The notes beneath the pieces were generated by a model that worked only from the letters and a program-made list of their open reading frames with translations, made no database searches and was not told the origin of the DNA. This document shows, in pieces, positions 9,439 through 18,560 of a stretch of DNA of 64,000 nucleotides (positions within the stretch are counted from its first letter, which is position 1; every line of letters begins with the position of its first letter). This stretch comes from Methylococcaceae bacterium UBA975. Lineage in GTDB: Bacteria > Pseudomonadota > Gammaproteobacteria > Methylococcales > Cycloclasticaceae. The position numbers were made by a program, and so were the translations under genes. The stretch lies in assembly GCA_002292375.1 (NCBI GenBank), contig DBBV01000006.1, positions 62,001 through 126,000 of the forward strand, given 5' to 3'.

Positions 9439-11442
9439 CTATAGACAAGCAAAGGAGGCAAAGTTATGCGTTGTGTCTGTGTTTAATCCAGAAGCAGAAT
9501 AAACGGTAGATGATCCCGTGCATCGCATTGCTGGTTGCCCAGTTGTGACGGCAACATTTAACTGGAGGGTTCCTGTCCAGGGGGCCGTCACGGAACAGCT
9601 ATAGGTGTTACCACTTGGAAGTGTGCAAGCTCCACTTGAAATAGAAATAGTAGGCGTATTGGTGTTACCTAATGGAAATGTAATGGCATAGGTGCCAGAA
9701 ATTGTTTTAGGTCCAGCACCTACCCCTACATTGATTTCTACACTATCGCTTAGGTTGGTTGGGCTAGATGTTGAGTCGACCTGAGTTAGGCCATCATTAT
9801 CATCACGTATTGTCGCCGTAATATCAGCAGCGGGCGTGGCGGCCGCTAATGCGGTAACCCAGCCACGACTATATGTGCCATAGTAATCGTTATCGGGATC
9901 AGAAATGGTGGCGATGGCTTCGTTTGTTACGCTAACATTTGTTGAGTTGCTCGAAGCCCAGTCTGCTAAGAGTGATAGGTTGATTTCAGCAAAAGGAATA
10001 ATTTCCAGCCGGTCGGTTTTACTAGCACTTTGAATGTAGGTTAAATAAGTGGTTGGGTTTTCAGTGCCACTCAGGTCGTATACATTATCAATGTATACGC
10101 CTCGCGCTTCAAATTGTAGTTGTGCGCCGAGTGTCATACTAACAGGTGATCTTAACGTTGGCTTAGGTAACCCGGTGCCAGCAGAAGCAACTGCTTGAAG
10201 AATAAAGTCTTTTTGATAATCAACATAATCTGACTGTAACTGAGACCCATCAGTTAAACCTGCTCGATCCATTACAGTAATGTCCTTTAAGCTCCAATCC
10301 TGGAAGACGCGTAAGATGCCATCAATACGTTTTAATCTGCAAGACTCAATATATTCTTGACCAGACGATGCAGCAGTCCCGTTTGCTTTATAGTGTGTAT
10401 GGTCACCGCTGGTTGTTCCTGCCACATATTTAATAGCTGAAGCGTTATCATCGTGGTGATCCCGACAGCAGGTTATGCAAACATCATCGGCAGCATTGGC
10501 ATTGTTGACTTGTGTTGCTGTAGCCTTGCTTGTAGGTGGGCCGACGGCATCGTAACGATCTACACCGTCCCAAACAATATGCCCTGGTGGATAAGCTAAG
10601 GAGGATGAAGCTGAAAGATTGCAATGGCAATCTACGGTTACAAATTCTTCTTGACGGTCAGCGACAAAATCGCTGCCGTTTGCACTGTAGGTTATTACTT
10701 CAAAAGTCACAATGGTGTTTGAGTCTGATCCAGTTTTTACAGTATCCGGTAAAGGTTTACTTGTTTGGCGATTTTTTCCTGTGCCAAGATCAACAGAGAT
10801 ATCAATGACATCAGGAGCGGCTTCGGGCGTATAAAATGCATGGGGTGGCTCCCCGCCATTTTGTGAATTATCTGATAATTCCGTTAATGCTGGGGCATAA
10901 GCGTCAACGACAGTATCTAGTGAAACGCTTTTGGCTGTACCCGTTTCATCGCTCCAACCGACGGTTACCGTTACTCGTTTAAAATCAGACGTGGCAGGTG
11001 CAGGAGATGGCTCAGTTGTCGTGGCTGCGGACAGTGGCGTCGTATGCCAATAATCTTGTACAGTCCAATTTAGGTTATACGCTGTAGGGCCAACGGTAAT
11101 TGAGGATGAAGGCAACATTAATCCACCAGTTTCAGTATAGGCTGTTAGGTCTGCATCACCGGTAATATGTGTGTAAGCAACTTCTGTCTGTGGCAGGCTA
11201 CCTGACAGGGCGAGAGCTTGGTCCCATGTGTATCCGGAATTCAGTTTAGAAAAGGCTTTTATGTCATCTATTTTTTTTTGTGCAATGGACGCTGCAACCG
11301 TACGTTGGTTTGCATCCGAACCATTACGGATTAATGTGCCTTGCAATTTTGAAACGGCTAGAATGCCTATACTGAGTACTAATACAGCAAGCATCACCTC
11401 AATAAGGCTAAAACCGTGGTGTTTAGTTTTATATATCATCAT
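9439..11442 (-). CDS. pilV: Oversized PilV-like minor pilin with Cys/His-rich domain
   Basis: The N-terminus GFSLIEVMLAVLVLSIGILA is a classical prepilin peptidase site with Glu5 and a hydrophobic helix, and the style is that of PilV. Typical PilV proteins have 150-200 residues; this one has 667. The extra region contains DCHCN near residue 268, CITCCRDHHDD near 320-331 and DHTHYK about fifteen residues later, a clustering of Cys and His that suggests a bound metal or disulfides. The C-terminus carries two more cysteine pairs in a beta-rich stretch that looks like an adhesin domain. GAGG lies six bases before the ATG. It is the last of four minor pilin genes, fimT-pilW-pilX-pilV, and no pilY1 is seen, so it may take a tip-adhesin role (inference). 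Confidence 0.75.
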   Translation of the reverse strand: MMIYKTKHHGFSLIEVMLAVLVLSIGILAVSKLQGTLIRNGSDANQRTVAASIAQKKIDDIKAFSKLNSGYTWDQALALSGSLPQTEVAYTHITGDADLTAYTETGGLMLPSSSITVGPTAYNLNWTVQDYWHTTPLSAATTTEPSPAPATSDFKRVTVTVGWSDETGTAKSVSLDTVVDAYAPALTELSDNSQNGGEPPHAFYTPEAAPDVIDISVDLGTGKNRQTSKPLPDTVKTGSDSNTIVTFEVITYSANGSDFVADRQEEFVTVDCHCNLSASSSLAYPPGHIVWDGVDRYDAVGPPTSKATATQVNNANAADDVCITCCRDHHDDNASAIKYVAGTTSGDHTHYKANGTAASSGQEYIESCRLKRIDGILRVFQDWSLKDITVMDRAGLTDGSQLQSDYVDYQKDFILQAVASAGTGLPKPTLRSPVSMTLGAQLQFEARGVYIDNVYDLSGTENPTTYLTYIQSASKTDRLEIIPFAEINLSLLADWASSNSTNVSVTNEAIATISDPDNDYYGTYSRGWVTALAAATPAADITATIRDDNDGLTQVDSTSSPTNLSDSVEINVGVGAGPKTISGTYAITFPLGNTNTPTISISSGACTLPSGNTYSCSVTAPWTGTLQLNVAVTTGQPAMRCTGSSTVYSASGLNTDTTHNFASFACL

Positions 11443-11463
11443 TGTTACCTCAAAGCCTTATTT

Positions 11464-12753
11464 TTATGGAGTGAAGTTGCGCCAGCTATAACTTACTTTC
11501 GCAATTTGGGTATTAATTGTATCGTCTCTTAAATTGTCAAAGACGCTTTCGTCATAAACTTGGGAGTAATTACCATTGGTAAGGTCTGATGGTATTTCTG
11601 AAATGGCCGAGCCATGAATAACGGGGCCGCCATTAAGTACAAATTGATCTAAACCCATTAAAATCCCCCATGCTTCGGCGCCTGCATTCACTCTTAACTC
11701 ACCTTCAACGACTAGAATGATTGGTTTGTCTCGACTGCCAATACTTACGTTGCTACCGATGAGGCAGTCACCCGTTACCCAGACTAATGCAGAGCCAACA
11801 AGACCGTTAAAAGCTGAGTTTAGAGTAGTGCAATCATCTAAAACTAAACCGGTTTCCTCAGCCAGTGCTTTAATCTCAGGTTTAAGCGTTGCCAACGTAT
11901 CCCCGCTAGTGTCATCACCAAAGAGATAGACAAAAGGTGAGGCTGGAAAATCGGCTGCAGGATACATAACAATGTCAGCGTTCACGTTGCCTGAGTTGCT
12001 TCGCTCAGTTGAGCAGCTGCATCCGCTCCAACTGTCCCCAGAGACACCGTCGCCCTTGGTGTCCATGCAAACATCACCACCATCTTTAAATTCACCGTGG
12101 TCACATGTTTTCCAATTAGCACCAGAGGTATCAATCGTATCCTTAGCCCAAACTGAAATAGGTACGCCTGGCCCGCCACCGTTTGGGTTAGGTACAATAT
12201 TAAAGTTACCACTTAGACTTCCTGAGGGAATCATTAGCGGTGGTACTTCTCCAGGTGTTAAAAGGCTTGTTTTTGCAAAGGCGACTTGCGCAAGAGCTGC
12301 TCCCGTACCGTCATCGCTTGTGCCCTGGCCAAGGGCGATTATGTTTGTAGCTGTTTTGACTAGAAAGCTGTCACTTAAAGGCAATATGTTGTTTATCGAG
12401 GGTGTAATGCTTGTACCCACAACCACAGAGGCAAAGACCATTTCAGCGTCGGTTAGATTGCACGGAAAAATGGCAGTGCTTCCAGTACATGTTGCCCAAC
12501 CACTAGCTACATTACCATCATGCAATACGGGATTAGCACTAAGGTAAGCAGCAGCTTGTTCTAACCCTGCTTCTGCACTAGCAAAAGCAACTTTATGGCG
12601 CAATTCATTACCTGAGATTCGTTGATCCATTACTCCAACGCGTGCAGCAAAAATTGTAATTAATGTGACAGCGATCAGTAATATAATTGAAATTAGGAGC
12701 GTGGCGGCGCCTAGCTGATTTTTAAAGGACGGCGAATTTTTATAGAAGTTCAT
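11464..12753 (-). CDS. pilX: Large PilX-like pilus assembly protein
   Basis: The N-terminus has QLGAATLLISIILLIAVTL and then RISGNELRHKVAFASAEAGL, the PilX N-terminal pattern, including the absence of Glu5 and the conserved AEAGLEQA helix. PilX proteins usually have under 200 residues; this has 429. The extension holds a cysteine-rich stretch (C-D-H-G to C-S-C-S, about residues 217-248). It is followed by a segment of short hydrophobic strands with alternating Gly/Asn (about 340-390) that reads like a right-handed beta helix. AAGG lies seven bases before the start. It sits 11 bases from pilW and 21 bases from pilV, so all are cotranscribed. Confidence 0.75.
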   Translation of the reverse strand: MNFYKNSPSFKNQLGAATLLISIILLIAVTLITIFAARVGVMDQRISGNELRHKVAFASAEAGLEQAAAYLSANPVLHDGNVASGWATCTGSTAIFPCNLTDAEMVFASVVVGTSITPSINNILPLSDSFLVKTATNIIALGQGTSDDGTGAALAQVAFAKTSLLTPGEVPPLMIPSGSLSGNFNIVPNPNGGGPGVPISVWAKDTIDTSGANWKTCDHGEFKDGGDVCMDTKGDGVSGDSWSGCSCSTERSNSGNVNADIVMYPAADFPASPFVYLFGDDTSGDTLATLKPEIKALAEETGLVLDDCTTLNSAFNGLVGSALVWVTGDCLIGSNVSIGSRDKPIILVVEGELRVNAGAEAWGILMGLDQFVLNGGPVIHGSAISEIPSDLTNGNYSQVYDESVFDNLRDDTINTQIAKVSYSWRNFTP

Positions 12754-12764
12754 GCTAAACCTTA

Positions 12765-13421
12765 TTATTTTGGCGCTTCATTTCTGATCCGAACAGTTTC
12801 TGTCATAGTGCGGCGTGGGTCGTTAGCGTCAGAACTGTGTGGTAAATCAGTCGTGCCGGTTAATGTAATGGTAACCTCATAAACACTGACACCGCTTGTA
12901 GTGGAAAAGGTGTCACTGCCAGTCGTGCCAAGCGTATTAACACTGCCGGTAATATCAAAATCTAGGGTGGTTATACTGGCTAAGTCTGGATCGGTTATTT
13001 CTGTCCAATCGCCACCAGTACAGCCAGTGCCAGTAGCATTTCTTGCCCACTCAATAGTATTACTATTTAATCTAAAACCAAACCGCTCATCTGTGCCAGG
13101 AGCGGTATCACCAGCAGTTGCACTGTTGTCTTCATCATAAGAATATCGAGCGCATGTCGTCGTGAAATTCAGCTCATCCATAAAGGCAGTGACGGTCGGC
13201 ACGTTAGAGTACCCAGCACGTTTAAGTTCATCCACCATCATGGTCATAACGCCCCTTAGTTCTTGATTAAGGCGAATCATTTTTATATTTTCGGTACTAG
13301 ATCGAACATTAGTTGAAAAGACGGTGATAATAACGGCGGTAACAAATAGTCCAAGTACCATGGCTATCATCATTTCAATAAGAGTAAGGCCAGCTTGTTT
13401 TTTGCTTTTAAAGATTAACAT
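12765..13421 (-). CDS. pilW: PilW-like minor pilin
   Basis: The 218-residue protein begins with a prepilin motif, QAGLTLIEMMIAMVLGLFV, followed by NQELRGVMTMMVDELKRAGY, a typical PilW segment. The rest is a beta-rich pilin domain with few cysteines. Its start overlaps the end of the fimT-like gene by seven bases (13415-13421), which implies translational coupling. Minor pilins of this group prime assembly of the type IV pilus at the inner membrane and end up at the fibre tip. Confidence 0.82.
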   Translation of the reverse strand: MLIFKSKKQAGLTLIEMMIAMVLGLFVTAVIITVFSTNVRSSTENIKMIRLNQELRGVMTMMVDELKRAGYSNVPTVTAFMDELNFTTTCARYSYDEDNSATAGDTAPGTDERFGFRLNSNTIEWARNATGTGCTGGDWTEITDPDLASITTLDFDITGSVNTLGTTGSDTFSTTSGVSVYEVTITLTGTTDLPHSSDANDPRRTMTETVRIRNEAPK

Positions 13422-13963
13422 TCAGCAAACCCCATGCCATTGTCTGAACAAATGGTTGCTCTTCCGCGGGCGTTGACATTAACCTTTATATCGTTACCAC
13501 CAGTTAAGGAAAACTCAACATAACCAACATTCGCTTGCCCACGAAGAGGCGTAAAAGAAACTAAGTCTGCAGCAAAATTGACATCATTGTTTTTAATCAA
13601 CACATTGTCGCCATAGTCAGCTTGATTAACCACCTTCTTTACGCCATCGATTTCACAGTAATCTGCTTGTGAAGAATCCGTCTCAAAACAATCACAGGCG
13701 GCGTTGACTTTCATGCCGTAACACCATTTAGAGGGGTCAACACTGTCAAATTTAAATTGAACTCTAGCATTAGAGTTTCTTTTTATCGATTCTGTTTTAA
13801 TGAACATTAGGTCAACTTGAAGGTTTTCGGCAGCGCCTTTTAGCTTCCGCTGTTCCAGCATTCCAAATAAAGAGGGTGCAGCAATAGCGACAAGAATACC
13901 CATCACGGCTACGGTGATCAGAAGTTCAATTATCGTAAAACCTTTTTGTTTGTTTTGGTCCAT
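13415..13963 (-). CDS. fimT: FimT/GspH-type minor pilin
   Basis: A 182-residue prepilin: QKGFTIIELLITVAVMGILV is the cleavage and helix region, and LKGAAENLQVDLMFIKTESIKRN followed by VQFKF matches the GspH/FimT pattern. The sequence ends in a short cysteine-containing tail (TICSDNGMGFAEC), which may form a disulfide. AGGAGA lies eight bases before the ATG. It is the first gene of the leftward minor pilin operon and is divergent from pilE across a 172-base intergenic region. Confidence 0.82.
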   Translation of the reverse strand: MDQNKQKGFTIIELLITVAVMGILVAIAAPSLFGMLEQRKLKGAAENLQVDLMFIKTESIKRNSNARVQFKFDSVDPSKWCYGMKVNAACDCFETDSSQADYCEIDGVKKVVNQADYGDNVLIKNNDVNFAADLVSFTPLRGQANVGYVEFSLTGGNDIKVNVNARGRATICSDNGMGFAEC

Positions 13964-14078
13964 CTACAAAATTCTCCTAGTTACGGTTAATTATAGTTGT
14001 GATGCTAGGCTTGGCAAGGGCTATGATATACCGTCTGTCTTGATAAAATAGCCGTTTGTCGATTTGTGTGCTATTTTT

Positions 14079-14093
14079 TGAGTAAATCACTCA
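14079..14093. promoter_or_regulatory. Short inverted repeat in the fimT/pilE intergenic region
   Basis: TGAGT-N5-ACTCA is a perfect five-base dyad flanked on both sides by runs of T, in the shared control region between the minor pilin operon and pilE. A TATACT hexamer at 14107-14112 could be a -10 element for pilE, but no good -35 is at the right distance. It may be an operator; nothing identifies the regulator. Confidence 0.25.
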
Positions 14094-14135
14094 TTTTTTA
14101 TTAAAATATACTCACAAAAGCACTGGAGCTACCGC

Positions 14136-14525
14136 ATGATAAAAAAAACGTCGAAAGGATTTACGTTAATAGAACTAATGATTGTGGTGGTGATCATCGG
14201 TGTGTTGGCGGCGATTGCTTTGCCAGCCTACAATGGCTATGCACAAAAAGCGCGGCGTTCGGATGCTAAGCAAGCTTTGCTTGATATTCAATTAAACCAA
14301 GAAAAGTGGCGGGCGAATAATTCAGCATACACGGCAACCTTATCAAATGTATGGAGCGGTACAGAATCGTTGGATGGGCATTATGATATTTCCTTGTCTA
14401 ATGTGGCAGCAAATACTTACACCATTACGGCCGACCCTAAAGGCTTGCAATTGCCTGACACGAGTTGTGATCCTATGACCTTAGACCAAAATGGGGCTAA
14501 AACGCCTGCCTCTGGTTGTTGGTAA
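14136..14525 (+). CDS. pilE: Type IV pilin (PilE-like)
   Basis: The 129-residue protein starts with a short basic leader and then GFTLIELMIVVVIIGVLAAI, the type IVa prepilin site with Glu5. QARRSDAKQALLDIQLNQEKWR-like residues follow, the alpha1-to-alphabeta pattern of PilE proteins. Two cysteines near the C-terminus (DTSCDPM and SGCW) would close the D-region disulfide. GGAG lies about eight bases before the ATG. It stands alone and divergent from the minor pilin genes, which suits a separately controlled, highly expressed pilin. Whether it is the main fibre subunit or a minor PilE cannot be told from this window. Confidence 0.85.
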   Translation: MIKKTSKGFTLIELMIVVVIIGVLAAIALPAYNGYAQKARRSDAKQALLDIQLNQEKWRANNSAYTATLSNVWSGTESLDGHYDISLSNVAANTYTITADPKGLQLPDTSCDPMTLDQNGAKTPASGCW

Positions 14526-14671
14526 TTTGTAGCTTGGCGGCGGCGAAGCAACCCCAACATTCTCAGCGGAGTCCTCTCCAATCAAAAATTTGTTGGGCTT
14601 CATAAATTCAGCACCAACCTACATAGCAAATATTGTAAGTGATGGTATGAACCCCAACACTCCCAACTTAA

Positions 14672-15802
14672 CTAACCATCATAATTATCAATCAACTCCA
14701 TACCACCATTGTTATCATCGTCGTCGGATGATCCGGTAATCGGTTTGCCCAATTTAATCATCAGGCGCACTTCATTACTTGAATCGGCGTGTTTAAGCGC
14801 ATCTTCGTAGCTGATATCGCCATTGGCGTAAAAGGCATACAAGGCCTGATCGAAGGTTTGCATCCCTTGCTCGGTTGAATTTTTCATCAACTCTTTCAGC
14901 TTATGCACATCGCCTTTTCTAATAAAATCGGCTGCCAGAGGCGTATTAAGCATAATTTCGATTACCGCTTTTCTGCCCTTGCCGTCAATGGTGGGTACCA
15001 ATTGCTGGGCGATCATGGCTTTTAAGTTTAACGACAAATCCATAAACAGTTGTTTATGCGCGGCTTCTGGGAAAAAGTGAATAATTCGGTCTAGCGCTTG
15101 GTTAGCGTTATTGGCGTGCAGTGTTGATAAACAAAGGTGGCCGGTTTCGGCAAACGTCATGGCGTGTTCCATCGTTTCACGGCTACGAATCTCACCGATA
15201 AGAATAACATCGGGGGCTTGTCGTAGCGTGTTTTGTAGGGCTGTTTCGTACGATTCGGTATCAAGACCTACTTCTCGCTGTGTGACTACGCAACCCGCGT
15301 GATCATGCACGTATTCGATAGGGTCTTCAATCGTGATGATATGCCCCGTGCTGTTTCTATTACGGTGGCCGACCATCGCGGCCAAGGAGGTGGATTTACC
15401 CGTGCCCGTGGCGCCGACAAAAATAATGAGGCCGCGTTTCGTCATCGCAAGGTCTTCAATGATGGGCGGTATATTAAGTTCTGCTATCGTTGGAATTTGG
15501 GTTTCGATACGGCGTAGTACCATGCCAGCATCGTCTTTTTGGATGAAGGCACTCACACGAAAACGGCCTATGTCTGGCCGACTTATAGCAAATTGGCACT
15601 CTTTGGTTTCTTCAAACTCTTGCCGCTGCGCGTCGCTCATTACACTTTTAACGACCTCCATCGCCTGGTTTGCACTTAGCCGTGTTTTAGACACCTGCTG
15701 TAGAACCCCGTTAACTTTAATAGAGGGCGCCCAGCCGGAGGTAATAAATAAGTCAGACGCTTTTTTGTGAACGACGAGTTGTAATAGGGCATCAAAATCC
15801 AT
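14672..15802 (-). CDS. pilU: PilT-like retraction ATPase PilU
   Basis: PilU is an accessory hexameric ATPase of type IV pilus retraction. The 376-residue sequence has Walker A GATGTGKST (130-138), an Asp box with IEDPIEYVHDH, Walker B DVILIGEIR and the His box TGHLCLSTLHANN. The substitution pattern (CLSTLHANNANQALDRIIHFFPE) is that of PilU rather than PilT. The C-terminus is acidic, with a run of Asp. AAAGGA lies six bases before the ATG. pilT is 12 bases upstream on the same strand. Confidence 0.93.
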   Translation of the reverse strand: MDFDALLQLVVHKKASDLFITSGWAPSIKVNGVLQQVSKTRLSANQAMEVVKSVMSDAQRQEFEETKECQFAISRPDIGRFRVSAFIQKDDAGMVLRRIETQIPTIAELNIPPIIEDLAMTKRGLIIFVGATGTGKSTSLAAMVGHRNRNSTGHIITIEDPIEYVHDHAGCVVTQREVGLDTESYETALQNTLRQAPDVILIGEIRSRETMEHAMTFAETGHLCLSTLHANNANQALDRIIHFFPEAAHKQLFMDLSLNLKAMIAQQLVPTIDGKGRKAVIEIMLNTPLAADFIRKGDVHKLKELMKNSTEQGMQTFDQALYAFYANGDISYEDALKHADSSNEVRLMIKLGKPITGSSDDDDNNGGMELIDNYDG

Positions 15803-15814
15803 GTTAAATCCTTT

Positions 15815-16852
15815 TTAGCTAAATGCTTTTTTATCGACGGCCTTCATCTTGGCGTCTTGTCTAGAAACTAAGCCAGCTTGAACCAGTTCAGTTAAATGCT
15901 GGTCGAGCGTTTGCATACCGTCTTTTCGGCTGGTTTGAATGGTGGAGTACATTTGCGCAATTTTGTCTTCACGGATCAGGTTTCGAATGGCCGCGGTGCC
16001 GGTCATAATTTCCCAAGCGGCGACTCGGCCACCACCAATTTTTTTCATTAGGGTTTGAGCAATAACAGCGCGTAGTGATTCAGAGAGCATGGACCGAACC
16101 ATGCCTTTTTCCCCTTCGGGGAACACGTCAATAATCCGATCAATGGTTTTGGCGGCAGAACTGGTGTGCAAGGTACCGAACACTAAATGGCCTGTTTCTG
16201 CAGCGGTTAGCGCAAGGCGAATGGTTTCTAGATCCCGCATCTCGCCCACTAGAATAATATCGGGATCTTCTCGAAGTGCCACGCGTAAGGCTTCTGTAAA
16301 GCCGTGGGTGTGTTTATGAACCTCACGTTGGTTAATCAGGCATTTTTTACTTTTATGAATAAACTCTATCGGGTCTTCGATAGTAAGAATATGCTCATAA
16401 ACATTGTCGTTTTTGTAATCCATTAACGCGGCAAGCGTGGTAGATTTACCCGAACCGGTGGGACCGGTGACTAAGACAATGCCGCGAGGCACGTTAATAA
16501 TTTCCTTAAACGATTGAGGGCAGTTTAGGTCTTCCAGGGTTAGAATATCCACGGGAATGGTTCTAAACACAGCAGCGGCGCCGCGGTCTTGATTGAAGGC
16601 GTTAACCCGAAAGCGGGCGATGCCCGGTAATTCAAAGGAAAAATCGACCTCTAAAAACTCTTCAAAGTCCCGCCGTTGTTTATCATTCATGATGTCGTAA
16701 ATCATGCTATGGACTTCTTTATGCTCAAGTTCTGGCATATTGATACGGCGAATATCGCCATCGACACGGATCATAGGGGGGAGGCCAGCGGAAAGATGCA
16801 AATCTGAGGCGTTGTTTTTCGTACTAAAAGTCAATAAATCTGTAATATCCAT
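15815..16852 (-). CDS. pilT: Twitching motility retraction ATPase PilT
   Basis: The 345-residue ATPase powers pilus depolymerisation. Walker A GPTGSGKST is at 130-138, followed by IEDPIEF, the Walker B segment PDIILVGEMRD, the His box TGHLVFGTLHTSSAAKT and the C-terminal AIRNLIRE motif that is diagnostic for PilT. Length and spacing are normal. It is the first gene of a pilT-pilU pair and is divergent from yggS, the usual arrangement in gammaproteobacteria. Confidence 0.97.
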   Translation of the reverse strand: MDITDLLTFSTKNNASDLHLSAGLPPMIRVDGDIRRINMPELEHKEVHSMIYDIMNDKQRRDFEEFLEVDFSFELPGIARFRVNAFNQDRGAAAVFRTIPVDILTLEDLNCPQSFKEIINVPRGIVLVTGPTGSGKSTTLAALMDYKNDNVYEHILTIEDPIEFIHKSKKCLINQREVHKHTHGFTEALRVALREDPDIILVGEMRDLETIRLALTAAETGHLVFGTLHTSSAAKTIDRIIDVFPEGEKGMVRSMLSESLRAVIAQTLMKKIGGGRVAAWEIMTGTAAIRNLIREDKIAQMYSTIQTSRKDGMQTLDQHLTELVQAGLVSRQDAKMKAVDKKAFS

Positions 16853-16999
16853 GTTTTAAATCCGTTTATCCTGAATTGGGACGTTGTTTTTATAGTGATT
16901 TTGATGCCGACTCATAAATGCATTTGTTTAGAAAATAACATTAACCTAGTAACATGTAAATTGAGTAAGTATTTTGAAGTATAGACACGAAATTTGATA

Positions 17000-17698
17000 A
17001 TGCCCTCTTTATCGCAACGATATTTAGCACAATGTGACCTAATTAATAGATTGCAAGGTGAAAAACGCGCATCGACAGCTGCGGTTAACTTATTAGCAGT
17101 TAGTAAAACTCGCCCAGCCGAAGAGATACTGGCTCTGTATCGCTTGGGGCAGCGAGATTTTGGTGAGAACTATTTGCAAGAAGCTATTCAAAAACAACAA
17201 CAGTTAGCCCACGTTGATATTAATTGGCACTTTATCGGCCCAATTCAGTCGAATAAAACACGTGATATTGCACGTTATTTTAGCTGGGTACACAGTATTG
17301 ATAGACTAAAAATAGCCCAGCGACTGGATCAACAAAGGCCGTCTAACTTACCCCCATTAAATGCTTGCTTGCAGGTTAATATTGATGGGGAACAGAGCAA
17401 ATCAGGCTTTAAATTAGACGAATTGGGGGCGGCGGTTGAGGCATTAAAAGGTTTAAATAATCTACGCATACGCGGTCTAATGGCGATTCCTCAAGCCGGC
17501 AAGAGTGTTAATCAGCAGCGGGCGTCATTTAAAAAATTAGCGGATGCCAAAAATAGCTTAAATGATCAATTTAAACTGAATTTGGACACCTTATCGATGG
17601 GGATGAGCGACGATTTATCCAGTGCGATAGCCGAAGGCGCTACGATGGTTCGAATTGGTACGGCTATTTTTGGTGCTCGAAGGAAAAGTACGGTTTAA
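17000..17698 (+). CDS. yggS: YggS-type pyridoxal phosphate homeostasis protein
   Basis: A PLP-binding alanine racemase-fold protein that buffers free pyridoxal phosphate and has no racemase partner domain. The lysine that holds PLP is in LLAVSKTRP; the conserved GENYLQE, HFIGPIQSNK and GLMAIP segments and the phosphate-binding MGMSDDLSSAI with GATMVRIGTAIFG are all present. The frame can begin at TTG 16994, but ATG at 17000 matches family length (232 residues). It starts a yggS-proC-yggT operon divergent from pilT. Confidence 0.94.
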   Translation: MPSLSQRYLAQCDLINRLQGEKRASTAAVNLLAVSKTRPAEEILALYRLGQRDFGENYLQEAIQKQQQLAHVDINWHFIGPIQSNKTRDIARYFSWVHSIDRLKIAQRLDQQRPSNLPPLNACLQVNIDGEQSKSGFKLDELGAAVEALKGLNNLRIRGLMAIPQAGKSVNQQRASFKKLADAKNSLNDQFKLNLDTLSMGMSDDLSSAIAEGATMVRIGTAIFGARRKSTV

Positions 17699-17732
17699 TA
17701 GTCGCACACTTTAACGTGAATTAAGAGAAAAA

Positions 17733-18560
17733 ATGAAGATACAACAGATTGGATTTATCGGTGGTGGCAATATGGCGAGTAGTTTGATTGGTGGCCTGGT
17801 AAGCAATGACTACCCAGCAGATAAAATTACCGTGGCCGATTTAGATGCCGATAAATTACGCTACTTAAACGAGACCTTTGGGGTCAACACGACACTCGAC
17901 AGTAACAGCCTGGTCTTGCAATCCGATATTGTGGTACTTGCGGTCAAGCCTCAGCATATGCAGTCGGTGGCGGACAGTATTGCAGCCTCGGCACAGCAAA
18001 AAAAACCGGTTTTGGTGTCGATAGCGGCAGGTATTCGCATAGCCGCGTTAGAACGTTGGTTAGGCGGTGATTTAGCGGTGGTTCGGTGTATGCCAAATAC
18101 CCCAGCATTGGTTAAAACGGGAGCGACAGGCTTGTCCGCTAATGCACAGGTGGGCGTTGAGCAAAAAGATCAGGTCGAGTCACTTATGCGGGCGGTTGGT
18201 GTGGCGGTTTGGGTGGCGGAAGAAGGCGATCTAGATACGGTAACGGCCTTGTCAGGTAGTGGTCCCGCGTACTTTTTTATGGTTATGGAAGCACTTGAAG
18301 CCGCGGCTGTTGATGCGGGCTTGGATCAAAAAACTGCACAGTTACTGACCCAAGAAACTGCATTGGGGGCGGCAAAAATGGCCTTAGAATCAACAGAATC
18401 TGCCGCCGTGTTACGCCAACGGGTTACTTCCCCTGGAGGCACAACGGAACGCGCTATTGAGGTATTAGAAAAGCAGGGCTTAAGGGCGATTTTGCAGCAG
18501 GCCTTGAGCGCGGCTAAAGAGCGATCAGTTGAACTGTCAGATGAACTAGGAGGCTCGTAA
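17733..18560 (+). CDS. proC: Pyrroline-5-carboxylate reductase
   Basis: ProC catalyses the last step of proline synthesis, using NAD(P)H to reduce pyrroline-5-carboxylate. The 275-residue protein has the dinucleotide fold IGFIGGGNMASSLIGG at the N-terminus, VRCMPNTPALV in the middle and the signature SPGGTTERAIEVLE near the C-terminus. The catalytic region TALSGSGPAYFF is intact. Its stop codon overlaps the yggT start (TAATG), so translation is coupled. Confidence 0.97.
   Translation: MKIQQIGFIGGGNMASSLIGGLVSNDYPADKITVADLDADKLRYLNETFGVNTTLDSNSLVLQSDIVVLAVKPQHMQSVADSIAASAQQKKPVLVSIAAGIRIAALERWLGGDLAVVRCMPNTPALVKTGATGLSANAQVGVEQKDQVESLMRAVGVAVWVAEEGDLDTVTALSGSGPAYFFMVMEALEAAAVDAGLDQKTAQLLTQETALGAAKMALESTESAAVLRQRVTSPGGTTERAIEVLEKQGLRAILQQALSAAKERSVELSDELGGS

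Noticed and set aside
10447..10483. CITCC in PilV as a c-type heme site
   Set aside because: A heme c site needs CXXCH; here the residue after the second Cys is Cys, so no heme motif is present.
11972..12547. 191-codon plus-strand frame inside pilX
   Set aside because: It lies opposite pilX, whose N-terminal pilin pattern and operon spacing are clear; the plus frame has no recognisable domain.
14012..14027. Sigma54 promoter for pilE at TTGGCAAGGG
   Set aside because: The -24 element is fair, but the -12 position reads ATGAT instead of TTGCA, so the match is too weak.
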